Assembly (NCBI GenBank): GCA_014529385.2
Contig: CM043969.1
Coordinates: 31,474,446 to 31,538,445, forward strand
DNA length: 64,000 nt
Source: Adiantum capillus-veneris
Lineage: Eukaryota > Streptophyta > Polypodiopsida > Polypodiales > Pteridaceae
Direction: 5' to 3'
Of this stretch, positions 45,662 to 57,290 are shown piece by piece. The notes under the pieces were generated by a model. The model was not told where the DNA came from, ran no database searches, and was given only the letters and a program-made list of their open reading frames with translations. The translations under genes and the position numbers were made by a program. Positions within the stretch are counted from its first letter, which is position 1. Each line of letters opens with the position of its first letter.

Positions 45662-46582
45662 AGGCTATGGCGTTGTCGTGTTGTGGCACGTATATAGTGG
45701 GAACGGGCATTAAACGATTTATCTTGTGACTTTTGACGCATAAGTATACTTCATATAATAACTCATATGCATAAATAAAAGCTTTCTACCATACCTTAGT
45801 ATTACCTTTGAAGTAATATAAATGTACATTACAATTAGAAAGTACTGCAAGAGAAGTATCAATGTTTGTGCCTCTTTTTGTCTGGGGGAAAAGCATTTGT
45901 ATATTTCTTCTAATATCTAGCTATACCCTACCATATATAAATTATTTTCTTCTTTTCACATTTATTTAATAATATAACCCTTCAATAATGCATACCTTCT
46001 TGGATACATACAAGAGGGAAGGGCCTACTAGAAGACTTTATGAAAAGGAAGATCCAAAGCTTCTTGGACCATCCCAATTTGAAAATCCCGACCTAAGGGC
46101 GTGGAGAAAAGTCCAAAACCAAGTCAAGCACTTTTAGTAGGCCAATTTTTCCTTTTGAAGCATGTCAATCCGAGTTACAGGTCAAAAGTTACAGGGAAAC
46201 CAATGAAAAAGCCTCTCACAAGTACACTGCAAGAAGAGATGGTAAACAGGTGAATCAAGTGAAAAGAGGTAATCTTGGTCTTTTTCCATAAAATAAGATA
46301 TTTGGAGATAAAAGACACAAGCATGTGAATGTGACACCTCAAAGATGCCTTGAAGGACAAGACACACAAGTTGGGACCCCCTGCTGGAGCCACACAGAAG
46401 ATGCCTAGGTGGGGCCCACATACATCATGCACCCACATGGAGCCTCAACGACCAAAAATGCTGAATTTTATGATATTTTGAGTCCTAATATTGCCCATTT
46501 TAAGAAATATCCAAAGAAAATTTGATTTGGGCTAACTCTTTAGCCTAATCAAGTGATAATGTAAAACATGGCTCCCTCACTG

Positions 46583-46593
46583 TATAAAAAGGG
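46583..46593 (+). promoter_or_regulatory. Candidate TATA box in the 45.7-47.8 kb insertion
   Basis: TATAAAAAGGG, with a C/T-rich initiator-like region downstream. It could be the promoter of an LTR. Motif evidence only. Confidence 0.4.
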
Positions 46594-47136
46594 CAACCTT
46601 CTCTTCATTGGGGGAAAGTTATGAGTGAGTGAGAATAGATCAATTCCATGGTGACACACTCATCTTAGTGCCACACTTTCTCTTGAAGAAAGGCTGAAGT
46701 CTTGCCTCATCTTCTCTCTCCATTAAGGTGGTGGCGATTGCTCTCATGTAAGATATATGTTGCTAGTTTTCCTTTCATTTGCATATCTAGTCCAATACTT
46801 GTCTCTAACTCTATCTCTATCCCTCATTATCTATCTTGAATACCACCACCACACTTAGATCTATCCCTAATTCTATCTTTACTACTCCTTTGATCTCTCT
46901 TGTTGTGTCCTAATTGTTTCATTGGAAGGTATTCACGCAGCAATCTTGTCAATGTAATGGGTACAGCCTTCTTGCAGAAAACAATTATGTGCACAAGGTT
47001 AGTAACCATATCTTCATCTTCCACAAAAATCCCTGTCTCTTAAGGTTATCATTCTCTTACACAAACTCTAGAATCTCCTTGCTACAGGTACTTCTCTCCC
47101 CGCAGTATCCTTATTGCCTAAGGGCAACAATAGGGC

Positions 47137-47648
47137 TTGGGAGAGAAACTCTCTTCTTCTTCTCCTTTCACTTCTTTCACACCTTTATCTTTGAACATAC
47201 TAAATATATTCTTGATGCATAACCATAATCCACATAGAGGTAATTTCTTTCAATTCCATTCAGTGCAATCTATTAGGGTCAACATTTGGATTAGCCGGAA
47301 GATTCACTTTCAGCAACACATAGTGTTTCTATTTGGTCCTGAAAGGCTCAACGAAGTACTTCTTTCACCAGATCCCATCATACTACCTATTATTGACTAT
47401 GACTTCTCCTTTGATGTGAATGTGGTTATTTTATTATGAATCAAGAGGATTTGTACTCACAACTAATCCCAATCGCTAGACAAAACATATACATTATAGT
47501 AAGCACAAAGCTACAGTTCCAAAGAGAAATCCGTAGCTTATTTGGACAACAAAGATTAAATATCATTAACTCATCCATTAATCCTTTTATCCTACCCATG
47601 ATACGATATGATCGTAATCTCGATGTTTTCATTTTTGTTTTGTTCTGA
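47137..47648 (+). CDS. Two tandem related small frames, unknown
   Basis: Frame 1 (47137-47439) ends with FQQHIVFLFGPERLNEVLL and ILPIIDYDFSFDVNVVIL. Frame 2 (47436-47648) repeats the pattern as FQREIRSLFGQQRLNIINS and ILPMIRYDRNLDVFIFVL. The shared skeleton is FQ..I..LFG..RLN, then P.ILP.I.YD...DV. Frame 1 stop and frame 2 start overlap as ATGA (47436-47439). I do not recognise the family. It may be a duplicated domain whose frame was lost between copies. No start context or signal peptide is evident. It lies on the plus strand within the insertion in TE-E. Confidence 0.4.
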
Positions 47649-47850
47649 CTATATTTCATGAGTTCTCTCCATCACGTGTGTGTTTATAAGGGAAAGTGAG
47701 CGGCTTCTTTGGCTACATTTCTTCTTTAGCTCTAGAAGCTATGTTATCTACATCTTAGCTCCTTCTCATAACCCTTGCGCTTCCTCACAAACTCTCACAG
47801 CAAGAGGCCCGGTGCCTTCGTGGCAAGACCGCCAACGTTTTGACAGCGTG

Positions 47851-48059
47851 CCCTTCTTGGAGAAAAACATCTCCAACGCAATCACCACAAGCGTGACATT
47901 GGACCTCAAATGGCTTTGAGAGATCCGACAGTGTAAGCACATGTTGAGAGATAAGCTTTTCGAAAGAATTGTTCTCCTTGGTAGAGCATGTATACCTCAC
48001 ATTTTTCTTTATTAGGTCATGTAATGGTCTCGCAATTTGTGCGAACTTTTCTATGAAGC
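47851..48059 (-). pseudogene. TE-E RT thumb to RNase H start
   Basis: Continues the RT reading after MITE-2: RRFIEKFAQIARPLHDLIKK, then SKPFEVQCHACGDCVGDVFL, corresponding to the connection and first RNase H strand (usual form F.V..DASG..IGAVL.Q), where the catalytic Asp reads His. It is cut off by the insertion at about 47850. Confidence 0.8.
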
Positions 48060-48067
48060 GTCTATAG

Positions 48068-48743
48068 CCGGGGGATTCACCATGGAAAACTTACCGCACC
48101 ACGTAAGTGCAAGGGAGGGGGTTTTATTTACAAGTTACATAAGCGTATAAGTTAGGGATAGGCCCCCAATAATTTATATCCCAAGCTTAAAAATTAGGGA
48201 GGGGGGTATCATATTTATGTGTGTGTGGGGGGGGGGGGAACCTGATCCGGGTTGATTACTTATAAAGATTGGTCACCGATGTACACTAGAATTTGGATGA
48301 ATTTAGGGGAAGGTTTTTATCAGGTCACACATCAAATTTTGTATCAAGCCAGTCATAGATAAAGTTCATTTGGAGCAGGTCAAGGGTTGATTTACACCAG
48401 CTTATGATGGGTCAAAATTGGACAAGTAGCCAGAGTGTAGGCTGATCAGGCACATAGTTTGAAAGTCAAACTAAGACACATTGAGGGTACATCTAGTTAT
48501 CAACATAAGTGCTTCCTTAGTACATTGCCAATCACTATGCTACACACTCTTTGACTAGTTTTACCCGATTAGATCATGTGAGACCCAAAATATGATAGGG
48601 GTATGATAATTTTCTTCATTAATTGTCGTATAAGCATAGAAAGGGGGGTCATATTCACTAATGTGAGTCGTATATAGGGGTTTTATCAAAGTTTTTCGCT
48701 TGAAGGTGACCTCCTATTTTGTACATAGAGTGAATTCCCCGGG
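48068..48743 (-). mobile_element. MITE-2 (676 bp), same family as MITE-1
   Basis: Terminal repeats CCGGGGGATTCAC and GTGAATTCCCCGGG. 8-bp target duplication GTCTATAG (48060-48067 and 48744-48751) lies within the TE-E codons for GYYRRF. Its ends match MITE-1 in reverse orientation. It carries about 310-335 bp (48277-48612) not present in MITE-1 and a poly-G tract near 48226-48238 at the position of the MITE-1 poly-C. Confidence 0.92.
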
Positions 48744-48751
48744 GTCTATAG

Positions 48752-49440
48752 TATCCACACATACCTATAAAGCTTGTTAGTTCATGTAGATTCCTTGGAT
48801 TAGGCAATCCTTTTATTACCTCTAGCTTTGATGGATCCGTTTGGATGCCATCTTGAGAGATAATGTGACCTAAATACTGAATCTCTTGTAAGAAAAACTC
48901 ACTTTTCTTTCGCTTAATATAAAGTTTATTCTCTCGCAAGACTTGAAATATTACCTGGAGGTGTTGCTTGTGTTTGTCTAGTGAATTAGAGTAGATGATC
49001 ATATCATCAAAGAACACTCCAGTAAAGGTTTAGTGAGGCCTGGGTAGATTCTCCAAATGTGGTTGGTGCATTGGTCAAGCCAAAAGGCATGGCAATGTAC
49101 TCGTAAGACCAAACGTAGTGCAAAATGCAATCTTTACAATGTCTTGATAAACTATCCTTATTTGATGGTAGCCACTTTTTAGGTCAATCCTACTGAAGTA
49201 GGTCAACCCTTGTAGCTTATCAATAGGTCTTGTACCCATGGAATGCGAAACCTATTCTTGATAGTGATCCTATTTAGTGCTCTATAGTTGACACACATAT
49301 GATATGTGCCATCTTTCCTTTGCACTAATAACACGGGTGAACAAAATGGAGATTGGCTAGGCCTAACCATGCCTTTATCAACTAACTCATGCACTTGCTG
49401 CTGCTGCATAATCTCGTCTTGTTGCTCTTGAGAAACTCTA
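48752..49440 (-). pseudogene. TE-E reverse transcriptase
   Basis: 49409 leftward: VHELVDKGMVRPSQSPFCSP, LVQRKDGTYHMCVNYRALN, then a degraded palm (49020-49200) with shifts. Then FFDDMIIYSNSLDKHKQHL (catalytic Asp pair in FFDDM), ENKLYIKRKKSEFFLQEI, YLGHIISQDGIQTDPSKLE and LTSFIGMCGYY, which ends at MITE-2. Normal chromovirus RT order. Confidence 0.88.
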
Positions 49441-49682
49441 TAAGGAGGTTTATTAGGTGGTGAACTTCATTGAAGAATTTCAATTGCATGGTCATCATTG
49501 CCTCATTTAGGAGGTAGTTAACAAGGGATGTCGTCAATAAAAACATCTTGAAATCCCTTGAGAAAATTGGATAACTCTAATTCCTTGTGATTGTTTATAT
49601 TGAGTCTTTTGCTAAAGCATTAGGTTTATTTTGAGAATCTTTAACAAAAATCATGTACATAGAAATAGAGCTCTTTATTGAC

Positions 49683-50387
49683 TTATTGAAAGCTTGGCGT
49701 ATGTACAATGGGTACGGTGTTACCCAACTCCTTAGCATCTATGTACATATCTTTTTCCATGAACCTAAAGTAGATTTCTCTTTCAGGGAATTTAACATTG
49801 GCAGCCATGTGATCAAACCATGGTGCCCCTAGGATTACATCCTCATGCTTGAGAGGAGAGATAAAGAAGTCCTCCTTGTCCACATAGCTTTGGACATGGA
49901 GCCTCAATTTCCCAATTAAGGGAGTGGCTGAGGCTTCTTGCCCCCTGAAAGCACCATCGACGGGTAGGACATCTCCCATCTCATAGGCTTGTATGCCTAC
50001 CTTGGTGGCCAACTCTATGGAGATGAAATTGTGAGTAGAACCAGGGTCAAAGAGATTAAAAGCACCATGTTCTCTTAACTTTCCCCAAGCATGGCATAGA
50101 GGAGATCCTTTGTGGTGAGCATCCTCTTCTTGGATTTTGACCAAGGTAGCTCTAGGAGGCTCATTTCCTGTATTCTTGTGGGAAAAAGCACGATAAGCAT
50201 GCCCTTGCTCCCTGCACTTGAAACAGCGGTTATCTTTACAATGACGCTCTAGCTCTTCAGGAGAGAGTTTGCTTTTGCCTTTATAAACTCCCGTTTTCTT
50301 AGCTTTGTTGTTGTTGGTGTTGCCATTAGGAGAGTTTTGGACATTGTCCTTCCCCTTGGGCTCGTTATTACTGTCTTTGTTCTCCAT
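49683..50387 (-). pseudogene. TE-E zinc knuckle and retropepsin
   Basis: One open frame of 234 codons. A CCHC knuckle, CFKCREQGHAYRAF, with Phe in place of the last Cys, lies near residues 57-70. The retropepsin active-site region reads NLFDPGSTHNFIS (Pro for Ser/Thr). The second half has EDVILGAPWF. Basic linker (KTGVYKGKSKLSPEELERHC) at the start. The protease precedes RT as usual. The substitutions argue against activity. Confidence 0.8.
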
Positions 50388-50399
50388 GGGCTTAATATT

Positions 50400-51676
50400 T
50401 CTCTTAATCCCTTGTTGGAATTGATTCCTGAAGCCACCATGGTAAGGTGTATGACCGCAGATATGGTGCGTAGCCTTTGGGAATTGACATAATCCACCAT
50501 ATCTTCAGTTAAACCCGCAACAAATTGTTTTTTTTACTCTCCAAATTCCATCTTTTTGAAGACAGCGGCTTTGAGATGTAAGTCCCAAAACTTGTCTACA
50601 TATTTATGAATAGATTTGTAGGGAGAGAACTTCAAGCTTTGCCATTCGGTGAGTACTTTGTCTTTGGCATCGGTGGCCAAAAACTGTTTCATAATGGAAT
50701 CTCTTAAAAGTTTTCCATATTCTTGGAGATTCACCGTTTTCCCATAGGCTAGACCACCATTGCTTGATGGACTTTTGAAAATGCATAGCTACATGGCATA
50801 GCTTAGAGGACTCCGTGAAGCCCTCATCTCCAAATGCCGCACCCAATTGTTGGATGAAGGCCAAGACTTTGTCGGTAGCACCAAAGGTTCCATCGTAGGT
50901 AAGGAAAGAGATGTTCTTTCCTCCCTCTTTGAACTTTTTGAGCTTGGACGACCTCTTTCACGCGGCATAGGGTTTCCTATGGCCTCTTCTTTTTGGTGGT
51001 CTGAAAGCTGCACCATCACTTTCTTCAGAAGAGGAATAATTTTAGGAGGATGGAGAAGAGGGTGACCTCTTTCTCACCTTTTTCTTCCCTTGTTCCTCCT
51101 TGTCCGCACCATCACTTTCTTCATGAGAGGAAGAGGATGAAGAAGATGGAGAAGAGGGTGACCACTTTCTCGTTTTTTTCTTCTCTTGTTTTCTCTCATC
51201 CCTCTTTGAATTATGGTGTGGAGAAGTGTGTGATGGTCTTCTCCGTTTAGGGGGTGATGGAGAGCGTTTTTCCCACCGTCTTCATGGAGCCATCTCCACC
51301 AAGGTGGCAAGAGACTCACTTCTTTCTCGTTCTTTTGGTGGGGGGCTCTACCATTGAAACTTGAGTACGTCGTCAAGTAGTAGATTTTTGAGCCCTTCAT
51401 ATGGATCCTCTTCTTCTTCCCTTATCGGAGAGAGGCCTCTTTTGGAAGTCTCACTAGGAGGCTTCCTAGGCACTCTCTCTTCTTGGTGGGGAGTTTGGAG
51501 AATCCCATGAGCACGTAGCTGCCATTGCACTTCACTTTGGAGGGATGGATTTCCCATGGCTTGTTGAAGCCTAGAAACAAGGTAATTAACAAGCATAGGG
51601 GCATCATTAGTAGCATGTTCATTAGCAAAATCAAGCTATCCACATCAATTTTTATCTCTTTACTATTGTCAACCAT
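50400..51676 (-). pseudogene. TE-E gag
   Basis: Start ATG near 51676 (MVDNSKEIKIDVDS). A highly charged, His/Arg-rich low-complexity part lies at 51070-51400. Then the capsid region: LSHVAMHFQKSIKQWWSSL and SLKFSPYKSIHKYVDKFWDL (usual W...L and Y...F..L blocks). Several frame changes. Position upstream of the knuckle/protease segment fits gag. Confidence 0.65.
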
Positions 51677-52075
51677 TTTAACAACTTTTAAGTGTAAAAC
51701 TTTTAGGTGTACTTTGGCACTTCAAGCCCTAGTTGCTAATCCTCTTAATCCCTTTAGAAAAGCACTCAAGCTCCTGTACCCATGGATCAAATATCATTAA
51801 TTGCAAGGAATAGAAGAGAGGTTCTTTCAACACCAAAATGCACCGGTTCTTTTCAAGCTTCTAATAGCTCAATAGTGGTTAAGCCGTAGGCAAGCCCCGT
51901 AGGACTCCACTTTTAAGACCATAGCTCTCGACGGTGATGCCCCGTTATCTGCAAGAAGCAGGCACACTGCAAGGCTAAAAAATCCCTATTCTACTTACTC
52001 AATTGCAATTAATAATACCAACCATTTATAGCTAGCTTGAGGACCTCTCTTCTTGAGCAAGAAAAGAGAAACCTT

Positions 52076-52090
52076 GTGCTCTGATGCCGA
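52076..52090 (-). other. TE-E primer binding site
   Basis: Minus strand CGGCATCAGAGC adjoining the 5' LTR, close to the TGGTATCAGAGC form complementary to initiator Met tRNA used by many plant elements. Confidence 0.7.
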
Positions 52091-53671
52091 TGTAACATCT
52101 ATTAGTCTAGTAGCTTGTGTGTAGCGGAAAATAACATAGACATAGTGAGCATTTCATTAAAATAGATTCCTAATGAGCATAGCAAAAGTGCTTGGATGGA
52201 GAGAGCAACAATAGCATAATACCTTGCTAGATAGGCATGGACAATACTTCAAAAAGAGAGAGAAATTAAGATATGACAATAGTTGAGGACCGAATTTACA
52301 TGGAGCCAGTCCCTCGTCCAAAAGGATTTGTATTACATATCAAGGGAGACATTTTATAATACAATACTTTACGTTCCTTCAATAACTTGCTGGTGCAATG
52401 AAGATGGAAGCTTCAAGCACCAATCTCACACATGTAAAACACAACATCAATTCCCTCACAGTCTCAGACCCAAGACCTCACACACCTTCGAAGATGGTGA
52501 GAGCTAGCGGGGTATGAGAGTAGATCAAGAGGAAGAAGGAGTAGTCTTACCAGAAATAAGTATGTCTCCTCACATAATCACTCATAATAGCTTAGCATAA
52601 CTTAGTAATTAGTATCGTAGAGGAGATGAGCATGCATTGGAGCTAAGCTCTTGGTTGGATTTGCATCACAAAGCCAAGAGTTGTTGGTGTAGGCCTCCCT
52701 TCTCACAAGCTTGGAGTAGATCATGAGATTTCCATTAAAGCTTGTGAAAAGGAGAGATCTATAGTCTTATTTACTTCACACATGAGCTTGTGTGTGTGTA
52801 TAAGTGATATTACCTTGCAGAAATCAGCCCCCTCTCTCTCTTGGTCGACCCCTCTTGCTAATTGCACATGCTGGCATCCTATTGGACCCTCCAAAGCTTA
52901 GCCAATGATAATTAAGAAGCATAAGTGATAGCCTTGTGACATGTGTACCCCTTTCCCCCTTTGTGAGAGCTTTAGGTATTTACATTATGAAATTAACCTC
53001 TCATTGGACCTCTTAGTCTTCTGGCCAAGAACAATCAGGCAAGCCATTGGGCTATTGAATGCTCATTGGACCCCAATAGTCCTCTAGAGAGCATAATTTC
53101 TATTGGTTATTTTATCAAGTGTTTTAAAATGAATTAAAATAAATTTACTCTAGCCTAATTCTCATTGGTCCACCTATATGGCCATCCAATAGGATTTGAA
53201 TGTACCTTGGGTGCAACTGAGCTAGGAGCTGACATGTGTCCACGATGCCTTTTGTGTAAAGGGGGCTTGAAAGAGTGTGTGTGTGTGTGTGTGTGTGTTT
53301 CTCTCTCATCCCATACATAAAAGGCACGCCCCCTTATAGATAGGGATGTGGGAAGACTTTTGAGTCTTCCCACAAGCATCCAATTTACCCTAAGCTTGAC
53401 CATTGGACATAACCTTTGAATTTTGGAACCTTAGCATTTTGGAAGTCTTATGGGCTGAAACTTAGGGTCTTTGAAGCTCATTGATACACATTGCTCTTTT
53501 GCAAATGGCCCCCCTTTTGGATCCCTATTTTCCCTCCTGGATCCCTACCGTGACCGGTCTGCCAACCTAACCAATATTGTAGCTTTTTCTCCGCCGGTAC
53601 TTCCCCATATTAAATGATCAATTTAACATGAGAAAATCATTTAGGAGAATTAGATATTAGTTATTATGACA
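52091..53671 (-). repeat. TE-E 5' LTR
   Basis: Partner of 42541-44042, starting TGTAACATCTATTAG and ending TTATTATGACA. Contains a (TG)12-like run at 53275-53299. It is about 80 bp longer than the other copy through small indels. Confidence 0.92.
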
Positions 53672-53745
53672 ATGAGTGCACCAGATTTGGCTTGTATACT
53701 AACCAAGCATCACTAAGAACAATACTCAACACACATATCTTGCTT

Positions 53746-53963
53746 TATTTTTCATGATCACATAATCAATGAGCTCCAAATAACACCATCTTGAGCAATA
53801 AAGTACTCAAATCATGAAGTTCACTGCTTTTGGCATACTTATTTGCCATCAACGGTACTCCAAAACACCGCATTAAAAACTCGACAGGATTTCGCCAAAA
53901 AACCTTTAAAAAATCATATGAATCCTATGCTTTTCTCCTAGTGAGCGTGAAGCATCACAACAT
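53746..53963. repeat. Direct repeat, left copy
   Basis: Begins TATTTTTCATGAT, contains GCATTAAAAACTCGACA, and ends AGCATCAC. Partner at 54804-55020 in the same orientation. Confidence 0.88.
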
Positions 53964-54086
53964 CCACCCCCTTTGAACCTGCACATCCTCCGATATGTGC
54001 CAACCATCTTAAAAAATATGCAAGCATAAAATCTAAGCACTACCCATTGTAAGCATGGTTTGAATAACCTCTCAAGAATTTGACTT

Positions 54087-54160
54087 CAGGTAGACATAAA
54101 CCTCCAGGATCGAAGGGAAAACTCAGGTAGACATAAACCTCCAAGATCGAAGGGAAAACT
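54087..54160. repeat. Two-copy 37-bp tandem repeat
   Basis: CAGGTAGACATAAACC-starting units at 54087 and 54124 with one difference. Confidence 0.92.
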
Positions 54161-54803
54161 CAAAAACTTCTTGTTAGTGAAGTACAACCATCCAGAAGCC
54201 TATAAAGTTATTGCACCATTGTAAAGTCTATAAACCAATTGTCATAATCTGTAAGTATCTCAAGCTCCACCGAGATCATATGATATGTAGATAAATTACG
54301 ATAGGCCTCATACATAACCTTGTCCTCCAGGGTCAAATGGCTTAAGAATATATTGCTGAAGCACTGGAGATTCATAAAAACCACATGGGCATATATTATC
54401 GGTCTCTATCAACATCAAACAATCTTGGTGTAAGCTTGTTATTCCTAGATCAATCAGCATCCAATGATAGTGTACCCAATAGAACCCAACCATATTCGAC
54501 CTGCTTCTTAAGGTCCTTCAAATCTCCTGGATAGAATATTATTGCAGATACATAGCATTCATGAGGCCCATGAGATTTCCCTGAATCAGAGTACAACACC
54601 CACATCCCTTTTATCGGTAACCATAATATCACTGACATAAGCATTAGTAGAAAGAGTATACAGACTCAACTGTAGCGAGTACCTCGCCCAAGACAATAAA
54701 GAAGCATGTGCATCCTTTCCTTTATCCATAGTGATTTAGCATCATCACCCCCTCTGATTTCATAGTTATCACGAACGTCTGAATATCTCGATTAGTATTA
54801 TAG

Positions 54804-55020
54804 TATTTTTCATGATTGCATAATCAATGAGCTCCAAATAACTCCATCTTGAGCAATAAAGTCCTCAAATCATGAAGTTCATTGCTTTTGGCATACTTAT
54901 CTGCCATCAACGGTACTCCAAAACACCGCATTAAAAACTCGACATGTTTTCGCCAAAAAACCTTAAAAAAATCATATGAATCCTGTGCTTTTCTACTAGT
55001 GAATGTGAAGCATCACGACG
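54804..55020. repeat. Direct repeat, right copy
   Basis: Partner of 53746-53963, with a few substitutions and one-base indels. Confidence 0.88.
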
Positions 55021-55340
55021 ATGGTCCTTGAGCTTGCACAAAATTCTCTCTCTCTCTCTCTATACTATGGTTGTTAAAGTGTTTGGCATGAAATGACACG
55101 TAGTGTGTACCTGTGATGATCATACTCATGTGTCTCTTCACCCCTCTACAACTGTTTTAGCATTATGTCAAGTGTGAGCCATATAGGTGAGAAAAAATAG
55201 AATAGAGTGAGCCATGTATAGCTCCAACACCCCCACTTGTAGACGGCTGGATAGTTCACTATGTGGGAACGTCCTCTTAGGAGATGGGAAGCGAATTACT
55301 TAGTAGTTACTATGGTAATTACTACAGTAAACTTGAAGTG

Positions 55341-55350
55341 TATAAATAGG
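55341..55350 (+). promoter_or_regulatory. TE-C LTR TATA box
   Basis: TATAAATAGG, about 370 bp upstream of the primer binding site, in the position expected for the U3/R boundary of the 5' LTR. Confidence 0.6.
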
Positions 55351-55717
55351 GCCCATTACATTGTAATCGGGTTGGAAATTGTTATCATTTGGGTTAGCAC
55401 TTTGGCTACACTTGTACTTGAGAATCATTGGTAGTATTGTCGGCTGTACTCTCTTTGTAAATCATATTCGCTGTACTCTTTATTTGTAATCCCAATCATG
55501 GCAGATATTCCAGTTACACTTACTTATCGTCCAGTATTCTGAATCTGAACTTGAACATTAATTCCAGTACATAAGTCTAATTCTTATTCCAGTATCCAAA
55601 TTCCAATCTAGTTTCTGATTTTTGTCCAGTCTACTGTCTGAATTCTTCTCACACTAGTAGCTGAAATCTTCTAACACTGGAATTAGCTATCTCAAGAGAT
55701 CAGCCCCAATTCCATTT

Positions 55718-55733
55718 TGGCGATCCCGGTGGC
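55718..55733 (+). other. TE-C candidate primer binding site
   Basis: TGGCGATCCCGGTGGC follows a CA-ending stretch (55713-55714) after three T residues. It begins TGG as required to pair with a tRNA CCA end. The tRNA was not identified. Confidence 0.55.
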
Positions 55734-55788
55734 TCGAGCTGAAGCTCGTTGACTGAAAGACTCTTCTCCCAGTTGGAAGTTTTCAGCA

Positions 55789-57290
55789 ATGGCACCTAAA
55801 TCCAGTCGTGGCTGGAAATCCACCAATCGTGTTGATCCCATTCCTGAGGAGTCAGGAAGAGAGTCTGACCCCAAGCAAGAGAAGATGACTGAAACTGAGG
55901 CTCAGGAGGAGCATAGTCAGTCTGATGAGGTGCCGGACTCATAGCACTCCAGTCGTTCTCGATGCCGACGGGCAGAACGGGAAGCACGAAAAGCCAAGAG
56001 TTCCAAGAGTTCTCGGTCCCGACAGGGGGATGAGGGTACCAAGGGAAGTAAAGGTAGTCACCGTACTTCTAGCAGACAAACCAAACAAGACACTGACACT
56101 GAGACAGAGACAGAGATTGATTGGGATGCTGACACTGACAATTGCAAGAAGACTCCCAAGCGCCATTCTGAATCCAAGAAGAGAAGTGGCAGGATCAATG
56201 GTAATTGAAATGATTACACAGCTTCCCTAAAAATTTCTTTTCCAATATTCAAGGGAGGTAAGAAGGATGATCCAGACGTTCACATACAGGCTTTCAAGTA
56301 GTATGCTAAACTGAAAAATATTGATGAAGATGATTGGGGGAAATATTTTCCACAAACCTTGAAGGAGGCAGCGAGGAAATGGTATTACCATTACCCTGCC
56401 TTCCAGCTCAGATCATACAACAAATTGCTTAAAGCCTTCAGGTTGGAATATTTCAACAATAGAGGGGATGAAGATATTCTCTATGAACTAGATAAGATCA
56501 AACAGATAAATTTATCAGTCCGCAGTTATGTGGAAAAGATCAAGGAGCTAACCAGGCAGTTGCAGGAACTGCCATCTGAGAAGAGGTTGAGGGCATGGTT
56601 TCTGAATGGGTTCACAAGTAAAAAGCTTAGGGAGCAAGAGGTACCAACCCCTACCAACAAATTCAATGATTTGGTCCAAAGGGCATTAAAGCTGGAACAA
56701 CAGGCCAAGAAGGAAAAGAGCCACAAGAAGCGAAGGACCAGTAGCAGTATCTCTGCTACTGAAAGTTCTGATTCCAGTGAGGTGTCTAGTAGCTCCGAGA
56801 GCAGCTCTAATAAACGAGCCAAGGAGAAGTCAAAGAAGGGATCTTGGACGAAGAAAATTGAAGAAATGGCTAGACAGATTGCCAAAATTAGCCACACAAG
56901 ACAGCCAGTTCGGAAGATGGAGACTTGGTGTTTGAAATGAAAATCCAAGGACCATATCTCCAATGAATGTCCACAATGTACCTACTGTAAGGCTTTTGGT
57001 CATCTATGGAACAATTGTAGCATCAGGATCCACCACTTTAAGAAAGGCAAAGATCCATCAGTGGTTGCCTACACTGAACCAGTGAAGTTAGAACCAGTCA
57101 AAGTAGCTCAATAGGAGAGACTAGGTACCACTGGTACTGGTCAGGGACGTGGCCAATTCCAACCAGGTATGGGTAGAGGTAGAGGATGTGGCAACTTCCA
57201 GAATAGGAGCATGAATTGCTACACTTGTGGGAAGTATGGCCATTTTGCATCCCAATGCCCAGATGCACCCAACTACTACTACTGAGGCTA
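55789..57290 (+). pseudogene. TE-C gag
   Basis: ATG 55789 (MAPKSSRGWKSTNRV). An acidic, Ser-rich N-terminus is followed by the capsid core: LKEAARKWYYHYPAF, FRLEYFNNRGDEDILYELD and SVRSYVEKIKEL, then a Ser-rich spacer and two CCHC-type knuckles, the first near 56925-57015 damaged by TGA 56938, the second CYTCGKYGHFASQC at 57219-57260. In this one frame the stops are TAG 55942, TGA 56206, TAG 56299, TGA 56938 and TAG 57112. Protease follows in another frame, so a shift of one base lies near 57280. The gag core pattern is typical of plant Ty3 elements. Confidence 0.85.

Larger units (their letters stand above)
45662..47850 (+). mobile_element. Unidentified insertion within TE-E pol
   Basis: It separates the TE-E RNase H start from the integrase, which are normally contiguous, so about 2.2 kb is foreign. 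It contains a 49-codon frame (45988-46137: DTYKREGPTRRLYEKEDPK...), a TATAAAAAGGG promoter-like site at 46583-46593, a stretch with donor/acceptor-like sites (46740-47110), and two tandem related frames (47137-47439 and 47436-47648). Exact ends and a target duplication were not found; the edges are where TE-E homology stops. Confidence 0.5.
42541..53671 (-). mobile_element. TE-E: chromovirus-type Ty3/gypsy with about 1.5-kb LTRs and nested insertions
   Basis: LTRs 42541-44042 and 52091-53671 are clear direct repeats with TG...CA ends. Flanks GTGAG (left) and ATGAG (right) look like a 5-bp target duplication with one mismatch. A primer binding site adjoins the right LTR and a polypurine tract adjoins the left. 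Minus-strand order is gag, zinc knuckle, protease, RT, RNase H, integrase, chromodomain-like end. MITE-2 and a 2.2-kb insertion interrupt pol. Confidence 0.9.
53672..55280. other. Non-coding interval with paired direct repeats
   Basis: Two direct repeats of about 217 bp (53746-53963 and 54804-55020, near 95% alike by eye) are separated by about 840 bp of non-coding DNA, a layout like a small non-autonomous retroelement. Internal tandem repeat at 54087-54160. Frames at 54308-54644 have no recognised motifs. Confidence 0.5.

Noticed and set aside
52283-53403. Frames in the TE-E LTRs, including His-Thr repeats
   Set aside because: They sit in LTR sequence and on the TG microsatellite; equivalents in the other LTR differ in length and frame.
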